NCBI GenBank assembly: GCA_021153325.1
Contig: JAGKTQ010000012.1
Location: forward strand, 1-61,589
DNA length: 61,589 nt
Direction: 5' to 3'
Source of the DNA: Lachnospiraceae bacterium
GTDB lineage: Bacteria > Bacillota > Clostridia > Lachnospirales > Lachnospiraceae
This document shows positions 25,995 through 35,288 of this stretch, in pieces. The position numbers and the translations under genes were made by a program. How positions within the stretch are numbered: position 1 is the stretch's first letter; every line of letters begins with the position of its first letter. The notes beneath the pieces are model-generated. The model was not told where the DNA came from, searched no databases, and worked only from the letters and a program-made list of their open reading frames with translations.

Positions 25995-27269
25995 TTATTC
26001 CTCCGCTTCTTCAATTATCACTTTTACTTTTATTGGCTCTAATAATGTTATATTTTCACCTAAATCAATCTTCGCTTCTATTGTGTATGTTCCTGGTTCT
26101 AAATGAGTCAGTTCATTTTCTTCCATATAGGCTGTCAAATCTACTTCGGCTGTAATATCATCAGCCATAAGTTCTGATATATCTGCTTGCAGTCCTACCA
26201 TGCTCAATAGGATCTCACTGTCCTTATCTACCGTCGCTGTATATCCTTCCGGCACATTTGCAATAACAACATTATTTGCCCCAAGATTCAGTTTCTTTTC
26301 CTGTTCTTTTTCAATATGGACAGTTACAGATGCCTTTCCACTGTAGCTGCTATCTGCAAGACTGATACCCTCTGGTAAATAATTTTTGATATTCACAGAT
26401 GTTACAAAGTCTCCTGTTTTACCAGTAACATCCAACGACTCGCCGGAAATCTCAATATAAGATACATTTTTCAACGCATCTGCAGTTCCCGCAATCATGA
26501 TTTCTGATGGCACACTGGTTATTTCCCCTGTCAAACGATAGCCTTGTGCCAACGTTCCTTCCGGAGTATATTTGATCGGAACTGTCTTCGTTGCAAGAAT
26601 TTCGACTCCAATTTTTACTGAACTTACATTTTTCTTTATACTGGTGGAAACGATCTCATTATCATTTGCATCATAAAATTTCACATCCGCATATGTTGCA
26701 ATATCTGATGTTGTCCCTGAAATATCCACCGTTACAACTGCACTCTTGATCTGAGAGATAACAGACTCCGGTCCAGAGATCCGTACCTGATTTTGATCTG
26801 TAGTCACATCTCCGACTACATATCCTTCCTCCACTTCTCCTACCATTTTTGTCTTCAATACAAGCTTCAAGCTTTTCTCCGCTTCGATATTCAGCTTTAC
26901 GCTTTCAACGCTTCCTTTAAAGTTTGTTATTTTATCATTATATCGTTTAGAGTAATAAGTAATGTTCACTGTATTTGCAGCTGTAATATTATTAAAATCT
27001 GCAACCGCAACAATATCGTCTTTGCTTAAAAGCTCCAAATAGGATCTTGGTGCACTTACAGATACCGTAACTGTATCCGTGGAATCTAATACCTCATATA
27101 CAAGTCCTTCATCTGTAACAAGATTGGTATTCTGCAATTTTACAGGAATGTTGTCAAAGGTATTTGTCTTTACAGGATTATCTACATTTACAACTACAAG
27201 CCATAACAGAATAGCAAAAATAATAGAAAACAGCTTCAGACCCCAATTGTTAGTCAGTCTTTTTTTCAT
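25995..27269 (-). CDS. cdaR: YbbR-domain regulator of diadenylate cyclase (CdaR)
   Basis: A 424-residue protein: a short cytoplasmic start, one membrane helix ('LKLFSIIFAILLWLVVVNV', about 10-28), then four tandem YbbR-like beta domains of about 80-90 residues each outside the membrane. Each has the recurring 'VPVKL', 'GYxVxxVTTxPxxVxIxG' type pattern. In relatives CdaR binds and tunes CdaA. Its start overlaps the end of cdaA by 20 bp and it is followed by glmM. Confidence 0.9.
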   Translation of the reverse strand: MKKRLTNNWGLKLFSIIFAILLWLVVVNVDNPVKTNTFDNIPVKLQNTNLVTDEGLVYEVLDSTDTVTVSVSAPRSYLELLSKDDIVAVADFNNITAANTVNITYYSKRYNDKITNFKGSVESVKLNIEAEKSLKLVLKTKMVGEVEEGYVVGDVTTDQNQVRISGPESVISQIKSAVVTVDISGTTSDIATYADVKFYDANDNEIVSTSIKKNVSSVKIGVEILATKTVPIKYTPEGTLAQGYRLTGEITSVPSEIMIAGTADALKNVSYIEISGESLDVTGKTGDFVTSVNIKNYLPEGISLADSSYSGKASVTVHIEKEQEKKLNLGANNVVIANVPEGYTATVDKDSEILLSMVGLQADISELMADDITAEVDLTAYMEENELTHLEPGTYTIEAKIDLGENITLLEPIKVKVIIEEAEE

Positions 27270-28128
27270 TCTTTGACCTACCTTTCCATTTCAGAATCTT
27301 CTTTTCTTCCATTGTCTTATTCTGTACCTTTACTAACTGCGCTTTCAGTTCATCTGCATCCACATTACGAGTCAAAGCTCCATTGTATGCTGTACTGATC
27401 TTGCCTGTTTCTTCTGATACAATAATAGTCAGAGAATCAGTCACCTCTGAAATACCAACTCCTGCTCTATGTCTCGTACCAAGCTCTTTGCTCAGCTGCA
27501 TATTGTCAGAAAGTGGAAGATAACAGGTCGCAGAAGTAATTCTGTCACCACGTACAATAACAGCACCATCATGCAATGGTGTATTGTGTTCAAAAATATT
27601 GATCAATAACTGGCTTGTTACCAAACCATCCACCATAATACCGGTTCTTTCATAGTCACCCAGTTTATGCTCCTGCTCCACAACGATCAGTGCACCGGTC
27701 TTGACTTTGCTCATTTCCATACATGCTTTTACGATTTCCGAAATTGTTTTATCTGAAAAACGTCCCTCTGTCTCTTTATTTGCGTCAAAAGGAAAAAAAG
27801 AAGAAATCAGGTTTTTTCTTCCCAACTCTTCCAATGCTTTTCGCAATTCCGGCTGTAGTACTACAACAACTGCTATGACCGCAAGACTCAATACATTTTC
27901 AGCAATCCACAAAATAGTACTCATATCCAGCAGTGCAGCAACTAATAAAAAGATTAAAATAACACTGACACCTTTCAATAATGCCCAGGCTTTTGTGTTT
28001 TTAATCCATACCATAATATGGTACACCAAAAAGGAGATAATCGCTATCTCCGCTATGTCTGTCCATTCCACAGACGGCATATGCAATGTTTCAAGATATT
28101 TCTGCATAAAAGTTGAAATTTGCTGCAT
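27250..28128 (-). CDS. cdaA: Diadenylate cyclase (CdaA)
   Basis: A 292-residue membrane enzyme making c-di-AMP from two ATP. Three membrane helices fill residues 25-92, followed by the DAC domain with 'NTPLHDGAVIVRGD' (DGA motif) and 'LGTRHRAGVGISEVTDS' (RHR motif), both needed for catalysis. The C-terminus is basic and extends beyond the usual 273 residues by about 20. It overlaps cdaR by 20 bp. c-di-AMP controls potassium and osmolyte balance and wall integrity in Firmicutes. Confidence 0.95.
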   Translation of the reverse strand: MQQISTFMQKYLETLHMPSVEWTDIAEIAIISFLVYHIMVWIKNTKAWALLKGVSVILIFLLVAALLDMSTILWIAENVLSLAVIAVVVVLQPELRKALEELGRKNLISSFFPFDANKETEGRFSDKTISEIVKACMEMSKVKTGALIVVEQEHKLGDYERTGIMVDGLVTSQLLINIFEHNTPLHDGAVIVRGDRITSATCYLPLSDNMQLSKELGTRHRAGVGISEVTDSLTIIVSEETGKISTAYNGALTRNVDADELKAQLVKVQNKTMEEKKILKWKGRSKNEKKTD

Positions 28129-28166
28129 ACTACTTCATTCCAGTTCTATAAATTTGGCAGTTATTT

Positions 28167-29333
28167 TTATTTTTTTGTAGAACTTCTCCCACTGCCTTGG
28201 GAAGTTGATCTATTTGCAGCAGAGTTTACTGTATTTACCGTCCTAACATTATGAATCGCTTTTCCTTCAGTTGTTGTTCTTTCTGAAGCCTTTGCCGTTC
28301 CAACTGTTCTTGACGCTCCCGCCGCACGAGCAGTTCCTGCACTATTTCTCGCAGCACTGTTCATAGTATTGACTGTTCTAGACGTCGTTTGGTTTGATTC
28401 ATTATAATTTTTTTGTGTATTTATTTTTTTCACTGTTTTAGTCGGTGTTGCCACGCTGAGCTTTGGCACAGCCTTCACATAATAATAATATTCATCATCC
28501 TCAAACTGCACACGCTCTGTTCTGCTGTAATCTACACTAAATACAAAGAACTGCAATGCTTTTGCCAATAGTACAGAAACAATTCCTCCAAGCAAAACGC
28601 CCAGAATTGACACATTTGTATCATACACAAGATCACCTACAAGCAACATAACAATGTTGATCAATGTTCCTGCAACCATGGCGATCGTCCAACTATGATC
28701 AATGGACAATCTTCTTATTATATAGACAACAATTAAAGCAGCCGCAAAAGCTACTACTGTAACTATCATCGCCTTATTATTCACCAATCCATCGATCAGG
28801 AAACGGAATCTCGTTGTCATATCATCTTCCATAACATTGATAGTCGTAGCATTATCGCTGATAAAGGAAAGGAAATAATAAATAATCGTTCCACAGCTTA
28901 CTGAAACAATAGAAACCGGTGTGCCTACCAATCCCATTGCAAGCGGCATTACATAAGGTATTTTACATACAAAAGATACCGGTGTAAGAAGCAGTACGAT
29001 ACTGTCCTTTGAACTGAATCTGAAATATAAAAGGAACATTAACACCATGAGCAACAATGCCACAAGTGCACACTCCATAGATAGCGCATACAAGTGCAAC
29101 GTAATAAACAGCGCTGCGATAACTGCAATACATCCTGTTGGTAAAAAGGAGCACATAAGTGATGCCATTAAAACAACCACCACATTATCAATCTGGCTCA
29201 TATAACCAAGCTTACCATTTATCATCATCAAAGTAATAAATGCCAATAGCAGTTTCCATGTTGGTCGCAAATATATTTCATATTTACTATAAAAATTTTT
29301 TAGATACTCTCTTATAACTAATAACTTTGTCAC
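28167..29333 (-). CDS. Multi-pass membrane protein with Ser/Thr/Asn/Arg-rich tail, unknown function
   Basis: A 388-residue protein I do not recognise. About eight to ten hydrophobic helices run from residue 25 to 270 ('PTWKLLLAFITLMMINGKLG', 'GGIVSVLLAKALQFFVFSV'). They are followed by an acidic Tyr cluster ('DDEYYYYV') and a low-complexity tail of about 90 residues rich in Thr, Asn, Ser, Ala and Arg with near-repeats of 'TVNTxNSAA'. It lies 38 bp upstream of cdaA and downstream of another small membrane protein, so it may be linked to c-di-AMP or wall synthesis. That is context only. Confidence 0.7.
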   Translation of the reverse strand: MTKLLVIREYLKNFYSKYEIYLRPTWKLLLAFITLMMINGKLGYMSQIDNVVVVLMASLMCSFLPTGCIAVIAALFITLHLYALSMECALVALLLMVLMFLLYFRFSSKDSIVLLLTPVSFVCKIPYVMPLAMGLVGTPVSIVSVSCGTIIYYFLSFISDNATTINVMEDDMTTRFRFLIDGLVNNKAMIVTVVAFAAALIVVYIIRRLSIDHSWTIAMVAGTLINIVMLLVGDLVYDTNVSILGVLLGGIVSVLLAKALQFFVFSVDYSRTERVQFEDDEYYYYVKAVPKLSVATPTKTVKKINTQKNYNESNQTTSRTVNTMNSAARNSAGTARAAGASRTVGTAKASERTTTEGKAIHNVRTVNTVNSAANRSTSQGSGRSSTKK

Positions 29334-29359
29334 AATTCACCTCTTAGCCTTAATTCCAG

Positions 29360-29746
29360 TTATTTTTCATAAATGCCGGACAGCTTTTTCAAATTATTAT
29401 AGTAGCACTTCAAGCTCTGTTTTGCTCTATTATATCGTTTCACACACACAATATAAGTGATCACTGTATAGCCGCCTACGGTTACAGCATATGCTATCAA
29501 AACATTCTTTGCAAATGAAAGCAGGTCCATTTTATAAATATCCTGCATAAACATTTCAAAATCATAAAAAACAAACATACCAAAAACTATCAAAAATGCA
29601 ACCGTAGCACTTATGACAGATTTTAGTAGTTGAAAGCCTATATAATCGCTTCGGAAATAATTTCCGATGGCTACATTTTTTTTACCTTCATGTTCCTCAT
29701 ATGATGCCATTTTAGTCATCAATATGATACGTTCTTCATTTAACAT
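29360..29746 (-). CDS. Small membrane protein, unknown function
   Basis: A 128-residue protein with two membrane helices, about residues 37-58 ('SVISATVAFLIVFGMFVFYD') and 78-98 ('NVLIAYAVTVGGYTVITYIV'), and a basic Tyr/Lys-rich C-terminus. The ATG at 29746 has AGGAG 6 bp upstream. It is followed after 26 bp by the larger membrane protein and cdaA, in what seems one unit with the YvyF-like gene upstream (20-bp gap). I know no function for it. Confidence 0.65.
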   Translation of the reverse strand: MLNEERIILMTKMASYEEHEGKKNVAIGNYFRSDYIGFQLLKSVISATVAFLIVFGMFVFYDFEMFMQDIYKMDLLSFAKNVLIAYAVTVGGYTVITYIVCVKRYNRAKQSLKCYYNNLKKLSGIYEK

Positions 29747-29766
29747 CAAAAACTCCTGTTATCCGT

Positions 29767-30177
29767 TTATTCACTCAAGAAGCGCATTTTCGGATTATCA
29801 TGCGGATCCTTTTTATGTTCCGGTTTCTTGACTTCCGGCTTTTTAATGGATTCACCAAATTCCTTTGCCATTCCTGCTTTGCATTTTTCACAAAATCTTC
29901 CAGATCTGATCATAGTGCCACAAGACTCGCAGTCAATTCCAACAGCAGAATCCTCTGAAAATTCCAATCTTTCTTCTCTTACCCACTGATGTATCTGGCG
30001 TACATCTATATCACACGCTTCTGCAACTTCATTTACACCCGTTATCTTATGCTCACGGATATATTCTTTTACCTCTCTGAACTTTACTTCCAACTCTTCT
30101 CTACATGCCGGGCACGTTGGAGGCCCTGCTATATAATTGAATAATCTTCCACACTTTTTACAATTTCTAACATTCAT
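29767..30177 (-). CDS. YvyF-like flagellar-operon zinc-ribbon protein
   Basis: A 136-residue protein with an N-terminal zinc knuckle ('NCKKCGRLFNYIAGPPTCPACREEL'-type CxxC pairs, about 5-26), a helix-turn-helix-like middle ('VNEVAEACDIDVRQIHQWV') and a second zinc pair ('DCESCGTMI ... FCEKCKAGM'). This matches the YvyF/TIGR03826 family found in flagellar and competence loci of Firmicutes. It follows comFC by 21 bp, the same neighbourhood as in Bacillus (comFC-yvyF). The role is thought to be regulatory in motility; the flagellar rod genes are nearby at 33251-35247. Confidence 0.8.
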   Translation of the reverse strand: MNVRNCKKCGRLFNYIAGPPTCPACREELEVKFREVKEYIREHKITGVNEVAEACDIDVRQIHQWVREERLEFSEDSAVGIDCESCGTMIRSGRFCEKCKAGMAKEFGESIKKPEVKKPEHKKDPHDNPKMRFLSE

Positions 30178-30198
30178 ACACTATGCACCCCTTCCCTA

Positions 30199-30918
30199 CT
30201 AGATTCCACTTCCTATTGCTAACGTAAGGACATACACTTTATCTATCCCCGTCCCTTTTAGCACTTCTGCCATTTCATCTACAGTACTTCCCGTTGTGTA
30301 AATGTCATCAACAATTATAATCGTACTTAATTTTACATCATTTCCGACTATTTTAAAAGCCTTTTTCAAATTATTTTGCCTCTCCGCTCCTTTTAGCTCC
30401 TTTTGTGGTATTGTCTTTTTACAGCGGACAATCAAATTCTTCTCTACTGGTATTCCTAAATGCTTTCCTAATTCATCAGCAAGAAGCTCTGCCTGATTAT
30501 ATCCCCGTTCTCGTTTCCGTGATGTGTGTACAGGCACGGGAATGATAGCTTCCACCTTCCATCGCTTTATCACAGGTGCAAAATGTTTTGCCAGCTCCTC
30601 CCCGAAGAACTCCGCGTATTCTCTTCTTTTCCCATATTTAAATCGATAAATAGAATCGGCAATACTGCGGTATTCATACAAACTCTTTCCTTGCACATAG
30701 CTGTGCTTTTTCTTTTTACAATCTATGCAGTATTCTTCCTCTTCTTCCAAAAGTGGCTTTCCGCATTTCATACAATGCACCTGTGACACATAGTGCAATT
30801 TTTCTCTACATGAGTCGCAGATAAGTTTTCCAGCCGGTCTCACAGCATTATCACAGACCGGACATCTTCTCGGAAAAAGCAATTCCCTCATCCACCATAC
30901 TATTGTTTTCTTTCCCAT
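30199..30918 (-). CDS. comFC: ComF-family phosphoribosyltransferase-like protein
   Basis: A 239-residue protein with an N-terminal double zinc ribbon ('PRRCPVCDNAV', 'LICDSCREKL', 'VHCMKCGKPL', 'YCIDCKKKK') and a C-terminal PRT-type domain: 'IIPVPVHTSRKRERGYNQAEL' and the PRPP loop 'TIIIVDDIYTTGSTVDEMAEVL'. In relatives it helps take up and integrate transforming DNA. Its start region overlaps the 3' end of recD2 by 68 bp. A later Met (30891) is possible but lacks a ribosome site. Confidence 0.9.
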   Translation of the reverse strand: MGKKTIVWWMRELLFPRRCPVCDNAVRPAGKLICDSCREKLHYVSQVHCMKCGKPLLEEEEEYCIDCKKKKHSYVQGKSLYEYRSIADSIYRFKYGKRREYAEFFGEELAKHFAPVIKRWKVEAIIPVPVHTSRKRERGYNQAELLADELGKHLGIPVEKNLIVRCKKTIPQKELKGAERQNNLKKAFKIVGNDVKLSTIIIVDDIYTTGSTVDEMAEVLKGTGIDKVYVLTLAIGSGI

Positions 30919-33148
30919 TTTTTTCTATTCCCAATTCCCGGATTCTTTCTCGAAGTCCAGTATACCTTCCCTTTTCACTTTGGTTTTCGATCATCTCTTC
31001 TAATGTTTTACTACTTCCCAGGACAGTAACGCATTTTTTTGCTCTGGTAACCCCTGTATACAAAAGATTTCTATTGAACAGCATTTTCGGACCGGACAAT
31101 AGCGGCATGATCACCGCCGGATACTCACTTCCCTGCGCTTTATGTATCGTAATTGCATAGGCAAGTTCCACTTCGTCCAACTGTGCATAAGCATATGTTA
31201 CTCGTCTTTTCTCATCATATTCTACGACCATTGTCTGCGAATAATCATTGATTTCTTTTATAATTCCAGTGTCTCCATTGAAAATACCAAGCCCTTTATC
31301 TATCGGTATGCCATAGCGACTTACCACTTCCCACTCCATCTGATAATTGTTTTTTACCTGCATTACCTTATCGCCGACACGGAATACCCCTTCACCATAA
31401 GGATGCTCAGTTTTAGACGCATCGGGCGGATTTAAGTACTGCTGTAGTATCTTGTTAAGTACTTCCACACCCAGATTTCCTTTTCGCATGGGTGTGAGCA
31501 CCTGCACTTCATAAGGTGCTGCTTCTACATATCGCGGAATTTTGTCACTAACAAGCTGAACCATATGCTTATAGATTACATTTACGTCATTTCTTTCCAA
31601 AAAGAAAAAATCTTTACTTTTATTGTCCAGCTTAATGGATTCTCCATGGTTGATCCTATGTGCATTTACTACAATGTCACTTTCACCTGCCTGACGGAAT
31701 ATCTTTTGTAAGATAACAACCGGGAATTGCTTACTCGCGATCAAATCCTTTAGCACCTGACCCGGTCCGACTGACGGAAGCTGATCCACATCTCCTACCA
31801 TGATCAATCTTGTACCAACACATATCGCCCGCAACAGTGACTGAAATAAATGCAAGTCTACCATAGACATCTCATCAATAATGATAACGTCTGCCTCCAA
31901 TGGATTTTCTTCATTTCTTTCAAAATTTACGCTCTTTCTTTCCTCATTTAACGCACCATTCAATTCTAACATTCGGTGTATCGTTCTTGCTTCATAGCCT
32001 GTCGCCTCTGTCATTCTTTTTGCCGCGCGTCCGGTAGGTGCTGCAAGTAGAATGTCCATGCCTTCCTTTTCAAAATAACGTATCATGGTGTTGATCGTTG
32101 TCGTTTTTCCCGTTCCAGGACCACCGGATAAAATGAAAATACCGTTCTTCACACTTTCCATAACAGCTTTTCTCTGCAATTCGTCCAGTTCAATCTCCAG
32201 TTCTGCTTCAATCCTTCTTATCTTCTTTTCCATATGCGCTTCTTCAGATGGAAGCAGTTTATCTTCTCCCTCCATACTGATATTTAAATCGTGCAGCATT
32301 TTAGCACAGTTCAATTCCGCATAATAGTAAGTCATGGCATAAATGCAGTTATTTTTTATGACGATTTTCTTTTCCATCATCATATTTGCGAGCTGCGGTT
32401 CCATCATTTCTTTGTCTACTCCTAACAGCTGCGCGCTTCTTACAAGCAGTTCTTCTTTCGGTAGATAACAGTGTCCTTCCTGCGTTGCCTGAAGCAGCGT
32501 ATATAAGATGCCGCTTCGTATCCTGTAATCCGAATCCGTATGAATGCCGATCTTAGAAGCGATCTCATCAGCAATTCGAAAACCGATACCACTAATATCT
32601 TCTGCAAGTTTGTACGGATTTTCTCGCATGATTCCATAGACATTCATGCCATACGTATTATAAATTTTCACTGCAAGCGTATTGGAGATTCCATACTGTT
32701 GCAAAAATACCATGGCTTCTCGCATGTCCTTTTTTTCTTCTGCCTGAGTCGCTATCTCTCTTGCCTTTTTTTCGCTGATTCCTTTTATTTCTACCAAGCG
32801 CTCCGGCTCTTCTTCGATAATACGAAACGTATCGCCACCGAATTTTTTTACGATTCTTGCAGCCAGTGCCGGACCAATTCCTTTCATCGCACCTGAGCCA
32901 AGATAACGTTCCATGCTTGCAGCATCTTCCGGTGGTATGCTTCTGTATTCTTTTACTTTAAGCTGAGTTCCGTAAACAGGATGATCCACATATTCTCCCG
33001 TTACTTCCAATGTTTCACCTTGCTCTATATCTTTAAAGATTCCTACACACGTAAGTTCTTCTCCTTCACAGATAAGCACTAAGACCGTATAACCATTTTC
33101 CGCATTCCTATATATAATATGGTCAACATATCCTTTCTGACTTTCCAT
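30851..33148 (-). CDS. recD2: RecD2-type ATP-dependent DNA helicase
   Basis: A superfamily I 5'-3' helicase of 765 residues. An N-terminal OB-like and helix-hairpin-helix region ('YLGSGAMKGIGPALAARIV') comes first. Then follow Walker A 'LSGGPGTGKTTTINTMI' (about 345-360), Walker B 'ADVIIIDEMSMVDLHL', 'MVGDVDQLPSVGPGQVL' and the late motif 'LAYAITIHKAQGSEYPAVI'. The start at 33148 has AAGGAAGG 7 bp upstream. RecD2 acts in replication-fork repair in bacteria without RecBC. A terminator (33191-33215) separates it from the flagellar gene upstream, and it overlaps comFC at the 3' end. Confidence 0.93.
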   Translation of the reverse strand: MESQKGYVDHIIYRNAENGYTVLVLICEGEELTCVGIFKDIEQGETLEVTGEYVDHPVYGTQLKVKEYRSIPPEDAASMERYLGSGAMKGIGPALAARIVKKFGGDTFRIIEEEPERLVEIKGISEKKAREIATQAEEKKDMREAMVFLQQYGISNTLAVKIYNTYGMNVYGIMRENPYKLAEDISGIGFRIADEIASKIGIHTDSDYRIRSGILYTLLQATQEGHCYLPKEELLVRSAQLLGVDKEMMEPQLANMMMEKKIVIKNNCIYAMTYYYAELNCAKMLHDLNISMEGEDKLLPSEEAHMEKKIRRIEAELEIELDELQRKAVMESVKNGIFILSGGPGTGKTTTINTMIRYFEKEGMDILLAAPTGRAAKRMTEATGYEARTIHRMLELNGALNEERKSVNFERNEENPLEADVIIIDEMSMVDLHLFQSLLRAICVGTRLIMVGDVDQLPSVGPGQVLKDLIASKQFPVVILQKIFRQAGESDIVVNAHRINHGESIKLDNKSKDFFFLERNDVNVIYKHMVQLVSDKIPRYVEAAPYEVQVLTPMRKGNLGVEVLNKILQQYLNPPDASKTEHPYGEGVFRVGDKVMQVKNNYQMEWEVVSRYGIPIDKGLGIFNGDTGIIKEINDYSQTMVVEYDEKRRVTYAYAQLDEVELAYAITIHKAQGSEYPAVIMPLLSGPKMLFNRNLLYTGVTRAKKCVTVLGSSKTLEEMIENQSEKGRYTGLRERIRELGIEKNGKENNSMVDEGIAFSEKMSGL

Positions 33149-33190
33149 AATATTTAGCCTTCCTTTATCAATTTCCATAAAAGCGCGCAA

Positions 33191-33215
33191 AAGGGCTGCT
33201 TACAAAGCAGCCCTT
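33191..33215 (-). terminator. Rho-independent terminator after the flagellar rod genes
   Basis: AAGGGCTGCTT (33191-33201) and AAGCAGCCCTT (33205-33215) form a perfect 11-bp stem with a 3-base loop; the minus strand then reads TTGCGCGC and a late T-run. It ends the mreB-flgF-flgG-flgJ unit. Confidence 0.85.
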
Positions 33216-33250
33216 CCATATGCTATTAAAACAAAATACTATTTCTTTTA

Positions 33251-33595
33251 TTACACGCTATATGTAACTTTCATTTGATCATAAAGCATCTGTGCAAGAC
33301 CCAAGCTATTTGTCTCTGTAGACTGGCTTGCTAACTCCTGAATCATATTGTCCTTAAAATAATCAACCAATGTGCTATTAGCTCCACTGCTTTCCTCTGA
33401 CTCTGGAATCGTTTTCATCATTTGCTTAAATACTTGTTCAAGAAAGTATGCTTCAAACTGCTTACAAACATCCATTAACTCGTCGTCTGTTGATTGTGAA
33501 TAATCTTTATCAAGATTTAAGGATGATTCTGTTTTACTTGTAGAGGCTGAATCAGTAATATAACTTGTATACATATTTAAACTGCTAATATCCAT
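33251..33595 (-). CDS. flgJ: Rod-binding protein (FlgJ N-terminal type)
   Basis: A 114-residue protein. From about residue 35, 'ELMDVCKQFEAYFLEQVFKQMMKTIPES' and 'VDYFKDNMIQELASQSTETNSLGLAQMLYDQM' match the rod-binding domain of FlgJ. The muramidase domain found in proteobacterial FlgJ is absent, as is usual in Firmicutes. It would cap or scaffold the flagellar rod. It follows flgG by 46 bp and is the last gene before the terminator. Confidence 0.85.
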   Translation of the reverse strand: MDISSLNMYTSYITDSASTSKTESSLNLDKDYSQSTDDELMDVCKQFEAYFLEQVFKQMMKTIPESEESSGANSTLVDYFKDNMIQELASQSTETNSLGLAQMLYDQMKVTYSV

Positions 33596-33641
33596 TTCGT
33601 ACCTTGCCTTTCTGCATTCCGCATCAAAAACTTAAATACTA

Positions 33642-34460
33642 TTAACGTCTTAAGTTATTAGCCTGCTGAAGCATTTCATCTGACGCTGTAATTGCCTTTG
33701 AATTCATTTCGTATGCTCTCTGTGCAACGATCAGGTTTACCATTTCATCTACTACCTGTACGTTAGATGCTTCCAAATATCCCTGATATACATTACTCTT
33801 CTTTACATTTGCATTAGTAGCTTCATTAATTGCCTGACCACTTGCATCTGTTACTGAATAAAGGCTGTCTCCATCATGATTTAATCCACCAGGATTATTG
33901 AACTGATATAAACCAATTGTAATTCCCAAAGACTGTGGGTTATTATTTTCGTCCGGATAACAGATTGTACCATCTGCTGTTACTGTAATTTTACTTGTCA
34001 TATATGTATTCGGAAGGCTGATAGCCTGTCCCTTTGAATCCAATACTGGAAGTCCATCAGAATTTGTAAGAGTAATTCTGTTGTTGTTTCCTATTGCCCA
34101 AATAAAATTACCATTTCTTGTATACTTTGTCGTACCATCCTCACTTTTTACTGCAAAGAAGCCATCCCCGCTGATCGCGAATGCTGTATCACTCTCTGAA
34201 GCTGTAATATTTCCCTGTGTAAAGATGGAATCCAGTGCTGCATTTCTTACACCCAGACCAACCTGTGCACTGGTAGGTTTTGCTGTTCCATCTGAGCTTG
34301 TTGTTTTTGTCTGTATATTTTGATACAACAAAGATTTAAATTCATTCACCTGTGTTTTATATCCTGTTGTATTTACGTTAGCAAGGTTGTTCGCAATTGT
34401 ATCTACGTTTGTCTGCTGTGCTGTCATTCCAGTAGCTGCTGTCCATAAACTTCTTACCAT
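33642..34460 (-). CDS. flgG: Flagellar distal rod protein FlgG
   Basis: A 272-residue hook/rod protein. The N-terminus 'LWTAATGMTAQQTNVDTIANNLANVNTTGYK' (two parts) carries the flagellar rod signature, and the C-terminus 'GYLEASNVQVVDEMVNLIVA' and 'QRAYEMNSKAITASDEML' the second one. The distal rod joins the basal body to the hook. It lies 13 bp after flgF. The two are paralogues; flgG is assigned to this one because its ends fit FlgG best. Confidence 0.88.
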   Translation of the reverse strand: MVRSLWTAATGMTAQQTNVDTIANNLANVNTTGYKTQVNEFKSLLYQNIQTKTTSSDGTAKPTSAQVGLGVRNAALDSIFTQGNITASESDTAFAISGDGFFAVKSEDGTTKYTRNGNFIWAIGNNNRITLTNSDGLPVLDSKGQAISLPNTYMTSKITVTADGTICYPDENNNPQSLGITIGLYQFNNPGGLNHDGDSLYSVTDASGQAINEATNANVKKSNVYQGYLEASNVQVVDEMVNLIVAQRAYEMNSKAITASDEMLQQANNLRR

Positions 34461-34473
34461 ATCAGTCTACCTC

Positions 34474-35247
34474 CTATACCTTTCCGATTCGGTTCACTGC
34501 AATATCCATTGTATCATCATAGGTCTGCACGATCTTCTGATTACTTTCATACGCTCTTGTAATAGAAATCAAATTTACCATTTCTGATACAACCTGTACA
34601 TTTGACATTTCCAAATAACCGGATTTCACCTGTACATCTGCATCTTTTACTTTTGCACCGTCCACTGGCTGATAATAATTTTCTCCGTATTTTTCAAGAT
34701 AATCATAATCTTCAAAATCAGTAATACGCAAAGTAGCTACCTGAACACCGTCCTGTGTAATCACACCATCATTGCTGATCGTTGCTTCTTTTAACGTATC
34801 TAATTTTATTCTACCATTTTTTCCCATAACATAATCGCCATCGGCTGTTACAAGGTATCCATTTTTATCTAATGTAAAAGAACCATCTCTTGTATATTTG
34901 GTAGAAGTTTCTCCATCTTTATTTGTGAACTGAACGGTGAAGAATCCATCTCCCGCAAGTGCCAGGTCATAAGTATTTCCTGTCACACGGAAAGAACCCT
35001 GACTATAATCTGTATAATTCTCTCCTATTTTAACCCCCATATTAAGGGTTCCCAATCTTTTTGCTGTGTTCGGTGATTCCGAAGTATCTTTGATCTTATA
35101 GGATAATATGTCATCAAATGCCTGACTCGTCGCGCCTTCTTTCTTATATCCAACCGTAGATGCGTTGGCAAGATTATTGGTAAGCACGTCCATTCTGTTC
35201 TGCTCATTCACTAACCCGGTATGAGCAGTATATAACCCCTTCAGCAT
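34474..35247 (-). CDS. flgF: Flagellar proximal rod protein FlgF
   Basis: A 257-residue paralogue of the next gene. It starts 'MLKGLYTAHTGLVNEQNRMD' and keeps 'VLTNNLANASTVGYKKEG' and 'KSGYLEMSNVQVVSEMVNLI' with 'SITRAYESNQKIVQTYDDTM' at the C-terminus, all rod-protein signatures. The N-terminus is closer to FlgF than FlgG. It follows mreB by 41 bp, so flagellar rod and cell-shape genes share a unit. FlgF/FlgG labels could be exchanged. Confidence 0.85.
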   Translation of the reverse strand: MLKGLYTAHTGLVNEQNRMDVLTNNLANASTVGYKKEGATSQAFDDILSYKIKDTSESPNTAKRLGTLNMGVKIGENYTDYSQGSFRVTGNTYDLALAGDGFFTVQFTNKDGETSTKYTRDGSFTLDKNGYLVTADGDYVMGKNGRIKLDTLKEATISNDGVITQDGVQVATLRITDFEDYDYLEKYGENYYQPVDGAKVKDADVQVKSGYLEMSNVQVVSEMVNLISITRAYESNQKIVQTYDDTMDIAVNRIGKV

Positions 35248-35288
35248 ATCAATACACTCCCTTCTAGCTCTTTATCTCTAGTCTGTTA

